64,000 nt of DNA from Rufibacter sediminis (GTDB lineage: Bacteria; Bacteroidota; Bacteroidia; Cytophagales; Hymenobacteraceae), in contig NZ_JACOAF010000020.1 of the NCBI RefSeq assembly GCF_014269285.1, positions 310,001-374,000 on the forward strand, read 5' to 3'. A program made the position numbers and the translations under genes. This document shows positions 42,157 through 51,715 of this stretch, piece after piece. How positions within the stretch are numbered: the first letter of the stretch is position 1; the number at the start of each line of letters is the position of its first letter. A model generated the notes under the pieces. That model searched no databases. It saw nothing but the letters and a program-made list of their open reading frames with translations, and was not told the origin of the DNA.

Positions 42157-43200
42157 TTAGAGAAGTGGGGAGGTGTTCCGGTAGAACGTAATCTCATCTT
42201 CACCGATGTTCGTTCTGGCGGCAAAAGGCATTGCTGGGAGCTGTGGTGCTTTGACGCCCTGCGTTAAGGTAACCGGGCTTTTCAATACCCGGATCTCGTC
42301 CCACAGATTGGCTTCCAGCAGAGCTTCCAGCAGCACCGTTCCGCCTTCCACCAGCACAGACTGCACGTTGCGTTTATACAGGTCGGCCAGCAGTTGGTTT
42401 AGAAAATGAGCATCCGGCGAAAGGGTGACAAATTCCGTCTGGGCCGTGGCGGCTTTTTCCTGTAAGGTGTACAGTAGCGTGGGAGTGGAGTCGTCCAGCA
42501 GATGATGGGTGGCGGGAATGCTCAGTTGTTTATCGATGGCGATTCTCAGCGGGGCGAGGCCGGGCCAGTGCCGTACGTTCAGCTGCGGGTTGTCATGCAG
42601 GGCAGTGCGCGTGCCCACCAGAATGGCCTGTTCCTGGGTGCGCCACTTATGCACGAGCTGTTTGGCTAGCGGACCGGAGATCTGGCAAGGCTGGCAGTTG
42701 GGCAAGGCAATAAAACCATCGGCTGATTCTGCCCATTTCAGCACCAGATACGGGCGCTTCTGCGTCTGGAAGGTGAAAAAGCGGCGGTTCAACTCCAGTC
42801 CTTCGGCCTCCAGTACTCCAATATGAACTTTGCAACCGGCGTCTACCAGCTTCCGGATGCCTCGGCCCGCTACCAGAGGGTTAGGGTCTGTGTTGCAGAT
42901 GACCACATCGCGAACGCCGTGCTGAATCAGAAAATCGGCGCAGGGCGGAGTCTTGCCGTAGTGGGAGCAGGGTTCCAGCGTGACGTACACCCGGCTGTGA
43001 GGCAGCAGACTTTTGTCTTTCACGCTGTTTAGTGCATTCACCTCGGCGTGCGGACCGCCGTATTGCTGGTGCCAGCCTTCCCCAATAATGGTGTGTTCAT
43101 GCACCACCACGCAACCCACGACAGGATTAGGACGGGCCCAGCCGGTGCCCAGGGCGGCCAGGTCCAGCGCCCGTCGCATGTATTTCTCGTCACTGCTCAT
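42157..43200 (-). CDS. ribD: Bifunctional riboflavin biosynthesis deaminase/reductase RibD
   Basis: 347 residues. N-terminal cytidine-deaminase-like domain with zinc ligands HAEVNAL and PCSHYGKTPPC. C-terminal reductase domain with VLKWAESADGFIA, TRTALHDNPQLNVR and SVLVEGGTVLLEALL. It performs the second and third steps of riboflavin synthesis from GTP (deamination and side-chain reduction of the pyrimidine). Divergent from prmC. Confidence 0.95.
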   Translation of the reverse strand: MSSDEKYMRRALDLAALGTGWARPNPVVGCVVVHEHTIIGEGWHQQYGGPHAEVNALNSVKDKSLLPHSRVYVTLEPCSHYGKTPPCADFLIQHGVRDVVICNTDPNPLVAGRGIRKLVDAGCKVHIGVLEAEGLELNRRFFTFQTQKRPYLVLKWAESADGFIALPNCQPCQISGPLAKQLVHKWRTQEQAILVGTRTALHDNPQLNVRHWPGLAPLRIAIDKQLSIPATHHLLDDSTPTLLYTLQEKAATAQTEFVTLSPDAHFLNQLLADLYKRNVQSVLVEGGTVLLEALLEANLWDEIRVLKSPVTLTQGVKAPQLPAMPFAARTNIGEDEITFYRNTSPLL

Positions 43201-43242
43201 GTTGTCTATTTACGGGGCCTTTGTAATTCTTTGCCCGAATAT

Positions 43243-43272
43243 CGGGCGTTTTTTCAGAAATTGCCCAAAACT
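43243..43272. repeat. Partial palindrome, copy 25
   Basis: CGGGCGTTTTTTCAGAAATTGCCCAAAACTG, 5 bp before the prmC start. Only the inner stem and the right flank remain. With copy 12, one of two copies in a divergent gap. Confidence 0.45.
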
Positions 43273-43277
43273 GAGTT

Positions 43278-44135
43278 ATGCGATCCCTGGAAGAGACTTT
43301 AGAAGAACTGGCCCGCCAGTTAGAGACGCTCTATGAAGCGCCGGAAGCCCGTGCCATGGCCGAGTGGACGCTGCAACATGCGCTGGGAATAGGACGGTTT
43401 GAGCTGCTCCAGCGCCGCCGCGAAGAAGCCTCTGATGCTCTTCAGCGTCAGGTGCAGGCGTATCTGGAGCGTCTCCTGCGGCAGGAACCTTTGCAGTATG
43501 TGCTAGGCGAAGCCTCTTTCTACGGTCGTGAGTTTCTGGTGAACCCCGCAGTGCTCATTCCGCGTCCCGAGACCGAAGAACTGGTACAGCGGGTCATCAA
43601 AACCTATCAGCATCAGCCAGCGGTGAAGTTGTTGGATATTGGTACCGGCAGCGGCTGCATTCCGGTGACGCTGGCCGCCGAGCTGCCTACCGCGCAGGTT
43701 TGGGGACTGGATGTGTCTGCCGAGGCCTTGGCTGTCGCCAAGCAGAATGCTGAAAGACTGGGGAAACAGGTGACGTGGCTGCAGCAGGACATTTTGAGCG
43801 AGGTCCCCCATATAGAATCCCAGAGCCTGGATGCCGTGATCAGTAATCCGCCGTACGTGCTGGAAGAAGAGAAAGCCCTGATGCGGCAGAACGTGCTGGG
43901 CTTTGAGCCGCACCTGGCCCTGTTCGTGCCCAACGAAGACCCCCTGCTTTTCTACCGCCGGATTGCCCTGGTGGCGCAGCAACTGCTAAAAAAAGGAGGA
44001 AGGCTGTTCTTTGAGATTAATGAGCGTTTTGCCCAAGAGACCATAGACATGCTAGCGCAGATGGGTTACCAAGAGGCCCGGGTTCTGAAAGATTTACGCG
44101 GGAAAGACCGGGTGGCAGAGGCTGTCTGGCGGTGA
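43278..44135 (+). CDS. prmC: Release-factor glutamine N5-methyltransferase
   Basis: 285 residues. N-terminal helical domain, then the Rossmann methyltransferase: PLQYVLGEASFYGREFLVNPAVLIPRPETEELV, LLDIGTGSGCIPVTLA (SAM binding), and the catalytic NPPYV near residue 194. It methylates the GGQ glutamine of RF1/RF2. Confidence 0.94.
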   Translation: MRSLEETLEELARQLETLYEAPEARAMAEWTLQHALGIGRFELLQRRREEASDALQRQVQAYLERLLRQEPLQYVLGEASFYGREFLVNPAVLIPRPETEELVQRVIKTYQHQPAVKLLDIGTGSGCIPVTLAAELPTAQVWGLDVSAEALAVAKQNAERLGKQVTWLQQDILSEVPHIESQSLDAVISNPPYVLEEEKALMRQNVLGFEPHLALFVPNEDPLLFYRRIALVAQQLLKKGGRLFFEINERFAQETIDMLAQMGYQEARVLKDLRGKDRVAEAVWR

Positions 44136-44194
44136 TTTTAACAAGGAAGCAGCATGAATACAACCACGTTACCTAAAATTATTATAAAAAATCC

Positions 44195-44202
44195 TACCTT
44201 TG
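44195..44202 (+). promoter_or_regulatory. Candidate -7 box (TACCTTTG) for the nucleotide-sugar operon
   Basis: Exact TAnnTTTG, 74 bp before the ATG at 44277, in an AT-rich stretch. The leader between them contains a small hairpin AAAGAGC-TCG-GCTCTTT (44243-44259). Confidence 0.5.
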
Positions 44203-44242
44203 CGCCTGCAAAAAGTGGTATCCAAATAGAACGGTTATCCGT

Positions 44243-44259
44243 AAAGAGCTCGGCTCTTT
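44243..44259 (+). promoter_or_regulatory. Leader hairpin of the nucleotide-sugar operon
   Basis: AAAGAGC-TCG-GCTCTTT, 7-bp perfect arms, 17 bp before the start codon of the first gene. Could affect initiation or RNA stability; no known riboswitch matched. Confidence 0.3.
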
Positions 44260-44276
44260 AACAAGTTCCATTGTCT

Positions 44277-44873
44277 ATGAACCAACCTGCTTCCGCGTAC
44301 ACTGCCCATGAAACCGCTGTCATTGACGAAGGTTGTCTTATTGGGGAAGGGACCAAAATATGGCATTTTTCCCATATCATGGCTGACTGCGTGATAGGGA
44401 AACGCTGTAATATCGGCCAGAACGTGGTGATTTCGCCGGGGGTGGTGCTGGGGGAGAATGTTAAAATCCAAAACAACGTGTCGGTGTACAGCGGGGTGGT
44501 CTGTGAAGATGATGTCTTCTTAGGTCCTTCCATGGTCTTTACCAACGTGCTCAACCCCAGAAGTGCCATTAACCGGCGGGGAGAGTACCAGAAAACATTG
44601 GTGCAGAAAGGAGCCAGCATTGGAGCCAACGCCACCATTGTGTGCGGACACACCATTGGCGCGTATGCCCTTATTGGAGCCGGTGCGGTGGTGACCAAAG
44701 ATGTGGCCCCTTACGCCCTTGTCTACGGGAATCCTTCTCAGCAACACGGCTGGGTGAGTGAAGCCGGGCACAAGCTGGCCTTCGATGATCAGAACGAAGC
44801 CATTTGCCCGGAAACAGGCGAAAAATACAAAGTAGAAAATAACGTAGTAACCAAATCATCCATTCAAAAATAG
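44277..44873 (+). CDS. Left-handed beta-helix N-acetyltransferase (WbpD/WlbB-like)
   Basis: 198 residues from ATG 44277. Hexapeptide repeats throughout (VIDEGCLIGEGTKIWHFSHIM, IGKRCNIGQNVVISPGVVLGENVKIQNNVSVYSG). The segment GPSMVFTNVLNPRSAINRRGEYQKTLVQKGASIGANATIVCGHTIG is highly typical of the UDP-2-acetamido-3-amino-glucuronate 3-N-acetyltransferases WbpD/WlbB. These make di-N-acetylated uronic acids for O-antigens or capsules. The matching aminotransferase and oxidase (wbpE, wbpB) are not next to it. Confidence 0.85.
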   Translation: MNQPASAYTAHETAVIDEGCLIGEGTKIWHFSHIMADCVIGKRCNIGQNVVISPGVVLGENVKIQNNVSVYSGVVCEDDVFLGPSMVFTNVLNPRSAINRRGEYQKTLVQKGASIGANATIVCGHTIGAYALIGAGAVVTKDVAPYALVYGNPSQQHGWVSEAGHKLAFDDQNEAICPETGEKYKVENNVVTKSSIQK

Positions 44874-44880
44874 ATTAACT

Positions 44881-46170
44881 GTGTACCAGCAACTCCTCAA
44901 CAAAGAAGCCAAATTGGCTGTTATCGGATTAGGATATGTAGGACTTCCCATTGCCCTGGAGTTCGCCAAACAAATCAGTGTTATCGGGTTTGACATCAAC
45001 GCCCAACGGGTAGAGTTGATGAAGAACAACGTGGACCCCAGTGGCGAGCTGGAGGCGTCTGCGTTTGAAGGGTGCGATATCACCTTCACCAACGACTTAG
45101 AAGTACTGAGAGAGGCCCGGTTCTTTATCGTAGCCGTGCCTACACCAATTGATGCGTATGCTCTGCCAGACCTGAAGCCTCTGCTAGGCGCTTCTACTAC
45201 CGTAGGTAAGGTGCTGAAGGAAGGGGATTACGTGGTGTATGAGTCAACTGTGTACCCAGGCTGTACCGAAGAAGACTGTATTCCGGTCTTGGAGCGGGAG
45301 TCAGGGCTTACGTTCCATAAGGATTTCAAAGTAGGCTACTCTCCGGAGCGTATTAACCCCGGTGATAAAGAGCATACGCTGACCAAAATCGTGAAAGTGG
45401 TGTCTGGCTGCGATGAGGAATCTTTGGACATCATTGCCAAAGTATACGAACTGGTGATTCAGGCGGGCGTGCACCGTGCTTCCTCTATCAAAGTGGCCGA
45501 GGCCGCCAAGATCATTGAGAACACCCAGCGCGACGTGAACATCGCTTTGATGAATGAGCTGTCCATCATCTTCGACCGGATGAACATTAATACCTACGAG
45601 GTGTTGGAGGCTTCCGGCACCAAGTGGAACTTCCTGAAATTCTTCCCAGGCTTGGTAGGCGGTCACTGCATTGGCGTTGACCCGTATTACCTGACCTACA
45701 AAGCGAAAGCACTAGGATACGACTCTAAAATCATTCTGAGCGGCCGCACCATCAACGATGGAATGGGCGCTTACGTGGCCAGCAAAGCCATTAAGATGAT
45801 GATCAAAGAAGGAAAAGCGATCTCCAAAGCCAAAGTATTGGTAATGGGTGCAACCTTCAAGGAGAACGTGGAAGACATCCGGAACTCCAAGGTGGCCGAT
45901 GTGATCAACGAGCTGAAAAGCTTTGGGGTACAGGTAGACGTAGTAGACCCGTATGCTTCTTCTGATGAACTGGAGCACGAATACGGATTTGCCCTAACCG
46001 AGAACCCAAGCAACGATTATGATGCCGTGGTCGTAGCCGTGAACCATAGAGATTACTTAGGTTTTGACGAAAGCTACTTTAAGAGTATCTCCGCTGATAA
46101 TCCTATCGTTATTGATTTAAAAGGTATTTATCGGGGAAAAATCAATACATTGCCTTACTGGAGCTTATAA
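44881..46170 (+). CDS. UDP-N-acetyl-hexosamine 6-dehydrogenase (TviB/WbpO-like)
   Basis: 429 residues from a GTG at 44881, 7 bp after the acetyltransferase stop. KLAVIGLGYVGLPIALEFAK binds NAD. FIVAVPTPID and YESTVYPGCTEEDCIP follow. The catalytic Cys is in PGLVGGHCIGVDPYYLTYKA. The size and the TPID/GHCIGVDPYYL pattern fit the TviB/WbpO group, which oxidises UDP-GlcNAc or UDP-GalNAc to the uronic acid. The WbpP-like epimerase at 48489 would be its partner for UDP-GalNAcA. Confidence 0.9.
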   Translation: MYQQLLNKEAKLAVIGLGYVGLPIALEFAKQISVIGFDINAQRVELMKNNVDPSGELEASAFEGCDITFTNDLEVLREARFFIVAVPTPIDAYALPDLKPLLGASTTVGKVLKEGDYVVYESTVYPGCTEEDCIPVLERESGLTFHKDFKVGYSPERINPGDKEHTLTKIVKVVSGCDEESLDIIAKVYELVIQAGVHRASSIKVAEAAKIIENTQRDVNIALMNELSIIFDRMNINTYEVLEASGTKWNFLKFFPGLVGGHCIGVDPYYLTYKAKALGYDSKIILSGRTINDGMGAYVASKAIKMMIKEGKAISKAKVLVMGATFKENVEDIRNSKVADVINELKSFGVQVDVVDPYASSDELEHEYGFALTENPSNDYDAVVVAVNHRDYLGFDESYFKSISADNPIVIDLKGIYRGKINTLPYWSL

Positions 46171-46179
46171 TCTATTCTC

Positions 46180-47211
46180 ATGAGTAAAATTCTTGTCACA
46201 GGCGGAGCGGGCTACATCGGCTCCCACACAGTCGTAGAGCTGGCACAGGCTGGTTATACCCCAATTATCGTTGATAATTTCAGCAATTCTGAGGAGCGAG
46301 TGTTGGAGGGTCTGGCGCAGATCCTGGGCAAGGAAGTAAGCTGCTACAAGGTTGACTGCACAGATGCGGTCGCGTTACAGGAGGTTTTCTCAAAAGAAGG
46401 AGATATTGCCGGCGTGATCCATTTCGCCGCCTACAAGGCGGTGGGTGAGTCAGTGAAGGAACCGCTAAAGTATTACCACAACAACGTCACCGGATTGGTG
46501 ACGTTGTTGAAGGTAATGGAAGCAAGCAACGTATCGCAGCTTGTTTTTTCCTCTTCCTGCACGGTGTATGGGGTTCCGGAGAATCTGCCGGTTACTGAGG
46601 AAACCCCTACGCAGAAAGCTAATTCGCCTTATGGCAATACCAAGAAGATTGACGAGGAGATTTTGCAGGACGTAGCCAACAGCGGAAGCTATGCGGTGAA
46701 GTCCATTGCCCTGCGTTACTTCAACCCGGTGGGCGCGCATGAGTCAGCCCTGATTGGAGAACTGCCTTTAGGGATTCCCAGTAACCTGGTGCCCTTCATC
46801 ACCCAAACTGCCGCTGGCATCCGGGAGAGTTTAACCGTGTTCGGAACGGACTACGATACGCCTGACGGAAGCAATATCCGTGACTATGTGCATGTCGTAG
46901 ATCTGGCGAAAGCGCACTTGGCGGCCATCAAACGCTTAGAGAAACCGGATGCTGTGCCGTATGAGGTGTTCAACATCGGGACCGGACAAGGGAGCAGCGT
47001 TCTGGAGGTGATCAAAGCTTTTGAAAACGCCACTGGTCAGAAATTCAACTACAAGATTGGACCACGCCGTGCGGGTGACGTTCCGGCTATCTACGCCGAT
47101 GTGACCAAAGCGACGCAGGAACTTGGTTTTAAAACGTCTTTGTCATTGGAAGACAGTCTAGGCAGTTCCTGGGCTTGGCAACAGCAATTGATGAAAGTAA
47201 CCTCTAAGTAA
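46180..47211 (+). CDS. galE: UDP-glucose 4-epimerase
   Basis: 343 residues. Extended short-chain dehydrogenase: VTGGAGYIGSHTVVELAQAG binds NAD; the catalytic pair is in SSSCTVYG and YGNTKK (YxxxK). DGSNIRDYVHVVDLAKAH and ALRYFNPVGAHESALIGE are GalE signatures. Interconverts UDP-glucose and UDP-galactose. Two bases separate it from rfbB, so the two are translated in close succession. Confidence 0.92.
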   Translation: MSKILVTGGAGYIGSHTVVELAQAGYTPIIVDNFSNSEERVLEGLAQILGKEVSCYKVDCTDAVALQEVFSKEGDIAGVIHFAAYKAVGESVKEPLKYYHNNVTGLVTLLKVMEASNVSQLVFSSSCTVYGVPENLPVTEETPTQKANSPYGNTKKIDEEILQDVANSGSYAVKSIALRYFNPVGAHESALIGELPLGIPSNLVPFITQTAAGIRESLTVFGTDYDTPDGSNIRDYVHVVDLAKAHLAAIKRLEKPDAVPYEVFNIGTGQGSSVLEVIKAFENATGQKFNYKIGPRRAGDVPAIYADVTKATQELGFKTSLSLEDSLGSSWAWQQQLMKVTSK

Positions 47212-47212
47212 G

Positions 47213-48259
47213 ATGAAAATTCTAATCACTGGTGGAGCCGGATTCATTGGATCTCACGTAGTTCGGTTATTTGTAAACAAGTACCCGAACTACCAAATCT
47301 TCAACCTGGACAAGCTGACGTACGCGGGCAACCTTCAGAACCTGGCGGATATCGAGGATGCGCCCAACTATACCTTCATCAAAGGCGACATCACTGATCA
47401 GGAATACATTAACGGTTTGTTCCAGGAGCATCAGTTTGATGCCGTGATGCACCTGGCCGCCGAGTCGCACGTGGATCGTTCCATCACCGACCCGATGGCT
47501 TTTGTGCGCACCAACGTGAACGGCACCTGCAACCTGCTGCACGCCGCCAAAGAACTCTGGAAAGCTGATTTCACCGGCAAAGTGTTCTACCATATTTCTA
47601 CTGATGAGGTGTATGGCTCTCTAGGTGAGGAAGGCATGTTCACCGAGGAGACCAAGTATGATCCCAGGTCACCTTACTCGGCGTCTAAAGCCAGTTCAGA
47701 CCATTTTGTGCGGGCCTATTACCACACGTATGGCTTGCCGGTGAAAGTGTCTAACTGTTCCAACAACTACGGGCCAAACCACTTCCCGGAGAAGCTGATC
47801 CCGTTGGCCTTGAACAACATCAAGAACAACAAACCGGTGCCGGTATATGGTAAAGGCGAAAACATCCGCGACTGGTTGTACGTGATTGACCACGCCCGCG
47901 CCATTGATGATGTGTTCCATAAAGGCAAAGAAGGCGATACCTACAACATAGGCGGCGTGAACGAGTGGCGTAACATTGACCTCATTCACCTGCTCTGCGA
48001 CATCATGGACCAGAAACTGGGCCGTGAGAAAGGCACCTCGCGTAAGTTGATCACCTTTGTGACTGACAGAGCGGGCCATGATTTACGCTACGCCATTGAT
48101 TCTTCCAAGATCATGAATGAGTTAGGCTGGAAACCATCCGTCACCTTTGAAGAAGGTCTTGAGAAAACGGTAGACTGGTACCTGCAGAACGAGGAGTGGC
48201 TGCAAAATGTAACTTCAGGAAGCTACCAAGAATATTACAACGAGCAATATGCCCGCTAA
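47213..48259 (+). CDS. rfbB: dTDP-glucose 4,6-dehydratase
   Basis: 348 residues. [40 protein letters not shown] with the catalytic Thr-Asp-Glu, and YSASKASSDHFVRAY (YxxxK) are complete RfbB features. Makes dTDP-4-keto-6-deoxyglucose for rhamnose or related deoxysugars. The rfbA partner is at 49501; rfbC and rfbD are not in the window. Confidence 0.94.
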   Translation: MKILITGGAGFIGSHVVRLFVNKYPNYQIFNLDKLTYAGNLQNLADIEDAPNYTFIKGDITDQEYINGLFQEHQFDAVMHLAAESHVDRSITDPMAFVRTNVNGTCNLLHAAKELWKADFTGKVFYHISTDEVYGSLGEEGMFTEETKYDPRSPYSASKASSDHFVRAYYHTYGLPVKVSNCSNNYGPNHFPEKLIPLALNNIKNNKPVPVYGKGENIRDWLYVIDHARAIDDVFHKGKEGDTYNIGGVNEWRNIDLIHLLCDIMDQKLGREKGTSRKLITFVTDRAGHDLRYAIDSSKIMNELGWKPSVTFEEGLEKTVDWYLQNEEWLQNVTSGSYQEYYNEQYAR

Positions 48260-48267
48260 TCCAAAGT

Positions 48268-48319
48268 AAAGATGCGTTTACAGGCTGTTTTCCCAAAAGC
48301 AGCCTGTAAACGCATCTTT
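48268..48319. repeat. GTTT/AAAC palindrome, copy 26 (20-bp perfect arms)
   Basis: AAAGATGCGTTTACAGGCTG and exact complement around TTTTCCCAAAAG; 8 bp after the rfbB stop codon. The variable stem is ACAGGCTG. Can act as a terminator inside the sugar cluster. Confidence 0.92.
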
Positions 48320-48412
48320 GTTTAAAATATCAATAAAGCAAAATGAAGGTTTCTTTTGGCCGTGGCTGAAGCCCATAGTCAAGAGTATCTAACCGGGTGA
48401 ACGGAAGACTGC

Positions 48413-48449
48413 TTTTTCGAGCCAGTTTTCCAAAAGTAGCCCTGAAATG
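48413..48449. repeat. Palindrome copy 27 (degenerate)
   Basis: TTTTTCGAGCCAGTTTTCCAAAAGTAGCCCTGAAATG; overlaps an ATG at 48447 that is therefore unlikely to be the next gene's start. Confidence 0.5.
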
Positions 48450-48488
48450 CCCCTAAATCGCTTATTTCTAATTTGTAATAAATTCCCC

Positions 48489-49496
48489 GTGTACGAGCAT
48501 CCTTTCCATAATGGCTCTTTAGAGCAAACTTCCTTTTTAGTGACCGGCGGAGCCGGATTCATCGGTTCCAACCTAGTGGAGTACCTCTTGAAGTACAACG
48601 CCAAAAAAGTGCGGGTACTGGATGATTATTCCAACGGATTCCACAAAAACCTGAAGGCGTTCCAAGACAATGAGAAACTGGAAGTGCTGGAAGGCGACAT
48701 CCGGGATCTGGACACCTGCATGAAAGCATGCGAGGGTATGGACGTGGTGTTGCACCAAGCCGCCTTGGGCTCCGTGCCCAGAAGCGTGAAAGATCCGGTG
48801 ACCTCCAACGCGGTCAATGTAGGTGGTTTCGTGAACATGCTCATGGCTACCAAAGAGCAGAACGTGAAGCGTTTTGTCTACGCCGCCTCTTCCTCTACCT
48901 ACGGTGACAGCAAGTCGTTGCCCAAAGTAGAAGACAAGATCGGGAAGCCGCTGTCGCCTTACGCCGTGACCAAATACGCCAATGAGTTGTACGCCGATGT
49001 GTTCGGGAAAACGTACGGCATGGAGATCATCGGGTTACGGTACTTCAACATTTTCGGACCACGCCAAGACCCGAATGGCGCTTATGCAGCCGTGATTCCG
49101 TTGTTCATTGACGCGGTGCTGAATAACCGCGGCCCAAGGATGAACGGCGACGGCGGGCAGACCCGCGATTTCACCTTCGTGGAGAATTGCGTGGAGGCGA
49201 ACATCAGAGCCGCGTTGGTGGAGAACCCCGAGGCCATCAACCAAGTCTACAACATCGCGGTAGGTGACCGGACTTCTCTGAACGATCTGTTCAACATTTT
49301 GAAAGAAGAAGCTGGCGTAGACGTTCAGGCCGAGTACGGGCCGGAGCGGGCCGGTGATATCCGGGATAGCTTAGCCGATATTTCCAAGGCGCAGCGTCTC
49401 TTGGGATACAACCCGCAAATCAGAATTCAGGAAGGATTGCAGAAAACTTTAGCCTGGTTCCGTGACAACCAAGATTTCATCTACAACCAGAAATAA
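48489..49496 (+). CDS. UDP-N-acetylglucosamine C4-epimerase-like (WbpP/TviC type)
   Basis: 335 residues from the GTG at 48489 ([20 protein letters not shown]). The ATG at 48447 lies in a palindrome copy and is rejected. [16 protein letters not shown] binds [21 protein letters not shown] and [28 protein letters not shown] (YxxxK) are typical of WbpP/TviC epimerases acting on N-acetylated UDP-hexosamines. It would supply UDP-GalNAc to the dehydrogenase at 44881. Confidence 0.85.
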   Translation: MYEHPFHNGSLEQTSFLVTGGAGFIGSNLVEYLLKYNAKKVRVLDDYSNGFHKNLKAFQDNEKLEVLEGDIRDLDTCMKACEGMDVVLHQAALGSVPRSVKDPVTSNAVNVGGFVNMLMATKEQNVKRFVYAASSSTYGDSKSLPKVEDKIGKPLSPYAVTKYANELYADVFGKTYGMEIIGLRYFNIFGPRQDPNGAYAAVIPLFIDAVLNNRGPRMNGDGGQTRDFTFVENCVEANIRAALVENPEAINQVYNIAVGDRTSLNDLFNILKEEAGVDVQAEYGPERAGDIRDSLADISKAQRLLGYNPQIRIQEGLQKTLAWFRDNQDFIYNQK

Positions 49497-49500
49497 GGAC

Positions 49501-50385
49501 ATGAAAGGAATCGTCTTAGCCGGAGGCTCAGGAACAAGGTTACACCCGCTCACCCTGGCAGTGAGCAAGCAGCTGATGCCGGTGTATGACAAACCCATGA
49601 TCTATTACCCGCTGTCCACGCTCATGCTGGCCGGCATCAAAGACATTCTAATTATTTCCACCCCGCACGACCTGCCCATGTTTGAGCGTCTGTTGGGCGA
49701 CGGCAGCCAGATTGGCTGTAACTTCAGTTACCAAGTGCAGAAAGTGCCCAACGGACTGGCCCAGGCTTTTGTGCTGGGGGCAGACTTCATCGGGAAGGAC
49801 AAAGCGGCCTTGATTCTGGGAGACAACATTTTCTACGGATCGGGCATGAGCAAACTCCTGCAGGCCAATAATGACCCTGAGGGCGGCGTAGTATATGCTT
49901 ACCATGTGCAAGACCCGGAGCGTTACGGCGTGGTGGAGTTTGATGAAAGCATGAAAGCCATTTCCATTGAGGAAAAGCCCAAGCAGCCGAAGTCCAGCTA
50001 CGCGGTGCCGGGTCTTTACTTCTATGACAATGATGTAGTAGACATCGCCAGGAACCTGGAGCCCAGCCCCCGCGGCGAGTACGAGATCACCGATGTGAAC
50101 AAAGAGTACCTGCGTCAGGGCAAACTGAAAGTGGGCATTCTGGACCGTGGAACGGCTTGGCTAGACACCGGTACCATCCAGTCCCTCATGCAGGCCGCTA
50201 CGTTTGTACAGGTGATTGAAGAGCGCCAGGGACTGAAGATCGGGTCTATTGAAGAAGTAGCCTACCGGATGGGCTTCATCAATGCGGAGCAGATGCAACG
50301 CGTAGCTGAGCCTCTACGCAAAAGCGGCTACGGTGATTATTTGCTGAACATCTTGAAAGAGCAGAGGGTAGTGAGCAGTTTGTAA
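49501..50385 (+). CDS. rfbA: Glucose-1-phosphate thymidylyltransferase
   Basis: 294 residues from ATG 49501, 4 bp after the previous stop. The N-terminus [18 protein letters not shown] is the nucleotide-binding loop. Also [47 protein letters not shown], and [10 protein letters not shown]. It makes dTDP-glucose, the substrate of the rfbB product. An upstream in-frame codon at 49462 lies inside the previous gene and is not used. Confidence 0.95.
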   Translation: MKGIVLAGGSGTRLHPLTLAVSKQLMPVYDKPMIYYPLSTLMLAGIKDILIISTPHDLPMFERLLGDGSQIGCNFSYQVQKVPNGLAQAFVLGADFIGKDKAALILGDNIFYGSGMSKLLQANNDPEGGVVYAYHVQDPERYGVVEFDESMKAISIEEKPKQPKSSYAVPGLYFYDNDVVDIARNLEPSPRGEYEITDVNKEYLRQGKLKVGILDRGTAWLDTGTIQSLMQAATFVQVIEERQGLKIGSIEEVAYRMGFINAEQMQRVAEPLRKSGYGDYLLNILKEQRVVSSL

Positions 50386-50397
50386 CCACTTAGAAAT

Positions 50398-50444
50398 AAA
50401 ACGGGAAGGCCCTGCCAAGATCATCTGGCAGGGCCTTCCCGTTT
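50398..50444. terminator. Bidirectional terminator between rfbA and chrA
   Basis: AAAACGGGAAGGCCCTGCCA-type arms (50398-50417 and 50426-50444) pair over 19 bp. The 3' end CGTTTT doubles as the left end of palindrome copy 28. Confidence 0.9.
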
Positions 50445-50476
50445 TACGTCTGTTTTCCAGAAAATACGCCTAAAAC
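50441..50476. repeat. GTTTT/AAAAC palindrome, copy 28
   Basis: GTTTTACGTCTGTTTTCCAGAAAATACGCCTAAAAC, sharing its first GTTTT with the preceding terminator; 5 bp from the chrA 3' end. Confidence 0.8.
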
Positions 50477-50480
50477 CGCT

Positions 50481-51656
50481 TTAGTTGGGAAAGATCAATC
50501 CAACGACTAACCCGGTTAGAATCAAGGCAGGGGCCGGAATTTTGGTCCATTGGAGTAAGGCAAACGTCGCTACCACCAAACCGAAGTTATAGGGTGTGTT
50601 CTCGATGGGGTGATAGAGCATGATGGCGGCCGCGCATACCATGCCGCAGCCCACGGCGTTGATGCCCTCCAAAGAAGCCTGAATCACGCGGTATTTCCGG
50701 AGTTCTTCCCAGAACCGGATCACGAAGAAGATGAGAAACGTACCCGGCAGGAAAATGGCGATGGTGGTCACCACGCCGCCCAGAATCTGCGCTCCCCAGC
50801 CATACGGCCGCATAGACAAGGTGCCAATGTAGGAGCAGAAAGAGAACACCGGACCCGGCAGCGCCTGCACCAAGGCAAAGCCAGACAGAAACTCCTTGGA
50901 GTTGAGATACCCTTTGAACTCCACAAACTCGGTGTACATCACCGGAATCAGGACCTGACCTCCCCCGAAGATGAGGCTGCCGTTCCGGTAGAAGTTCTCA
51001 AACAGCAGTACCGCCCGCAGTTGGGTGAACCGCCCCAGCAAGGCCGCCGCGATGAGCACGCCTAGGAACAGCAGGAAATTGGCCCACTCCATCTTCATGG
51101 GTTTCTTCTCCAGCACGGGCTGACTTTGGAACCGAAGCGCGGTCAGACTTCCACCTATCAGCAGCAGCAACGGAAACACCCACGGCGACCGGAAAAAGAA
51201 AGCCAGAATAGCGGAGAAGACCATGATCACGATGCCGCCTTTGGTATAGACTACTTTAGAACTAATCCGCCAGGCGGAAAATGCCACAAAGCCCACCGCC
51301 ATGGGTTGGATGAACCGGGTGAACCCCAACGGCGCGCCCTGGCCCTGCAGGAAGGAAATGATGAGGGCCGCGGCAATCATGATGAGGGCTGCCGGGGCAA
51401 TCCAGACGAGGAGTGTGAGATATGCCAGGTTGGGGCCACCTACTTTAAACCCGATGGCGGTAATGGTCTGGGTGGAAGAGGGCCCAGGCAGTATCTGGCA
51501 GAGGGCATTCAGCTCCAGCAGTTCCTTCTCAGAAATGTACTGGCGTTTCTCCACCAGCAGGCGCAGCATCATGGCAATATGCGCCTGAGGCCCGCCAAAC
51601 GCCGTGAGCGAGAGCGCAGCCACATCCTTCAGGAAAAGATTGTTACGAGGGCGCAA
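50481..51656 (-). CDS. chrA: Chromate transporter ChrA (two CHR domains)
   Basis: 391 residues in the long, two-domain form: first half with LTAFGGPQAHIAMM, LNALCQILPGPSSTQ; second half with GSLIFGGGQVLIPVMYTEFV and LSGFALVQALPGPVFSFCSYIG. About ten to twelve membrane helices. CHR transporters export chromate; in bacteria without chromate exposure the real substrate may be another oxyanion. Single gene. Confidence 0.92.
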   Translation of the reverse strand: MRPRNNLFLKDVAALSLTAFGGPQAHIAMMLRLLVEKRQYISEKELLELNALCQILPGPSSTQTITAIGFKVGGPNLAYLTLLVWIAPAALIMIAAALIISFLQGQGAPLGFTRFIQPMAVGFVAFSAWRISSKVVYTKGGIVIMVFSAILAFFFRSPWVFPLLLLIGGSLTALRFQSQPVLEKKPMKMEWANFLLFLGVLIAAALLGRFTQLRAVLLFENFYRNGSLIFGGGQVLIPVMYTEFVEFKGYLNSKEFLSGFALVQALPGPVFSFCSYIGTLSMRPYGWGAQILGGVVTTIAIFLPGTFLIFFVIRFWEELRKYRVIQASLEGINAVGCGMVCAAAIMLYHPIENTPYNFGLVVATFALLQWTKIPAPALILTGLVVGLIFPN

Positions 51657-51676
51657 TAGGACAAAGGGTTGAGATG

Positions 51677-51714
51677 CGTTTTAGGCCGGTTTTCTAAAAA
51701 TAGGCATAAAAACG
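51677..51714. repeat. GTTTT/AAAAC palindrome, copy 29
   Basis: CGTTTTAGGCCGGTTTTCTAAAAATAGGCATAAAAACG, between chrA and the oxygenase gene, abutting a hairpin at 51716-51741. Confidence 0.75.
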
Positions 51715-51715
51715 A

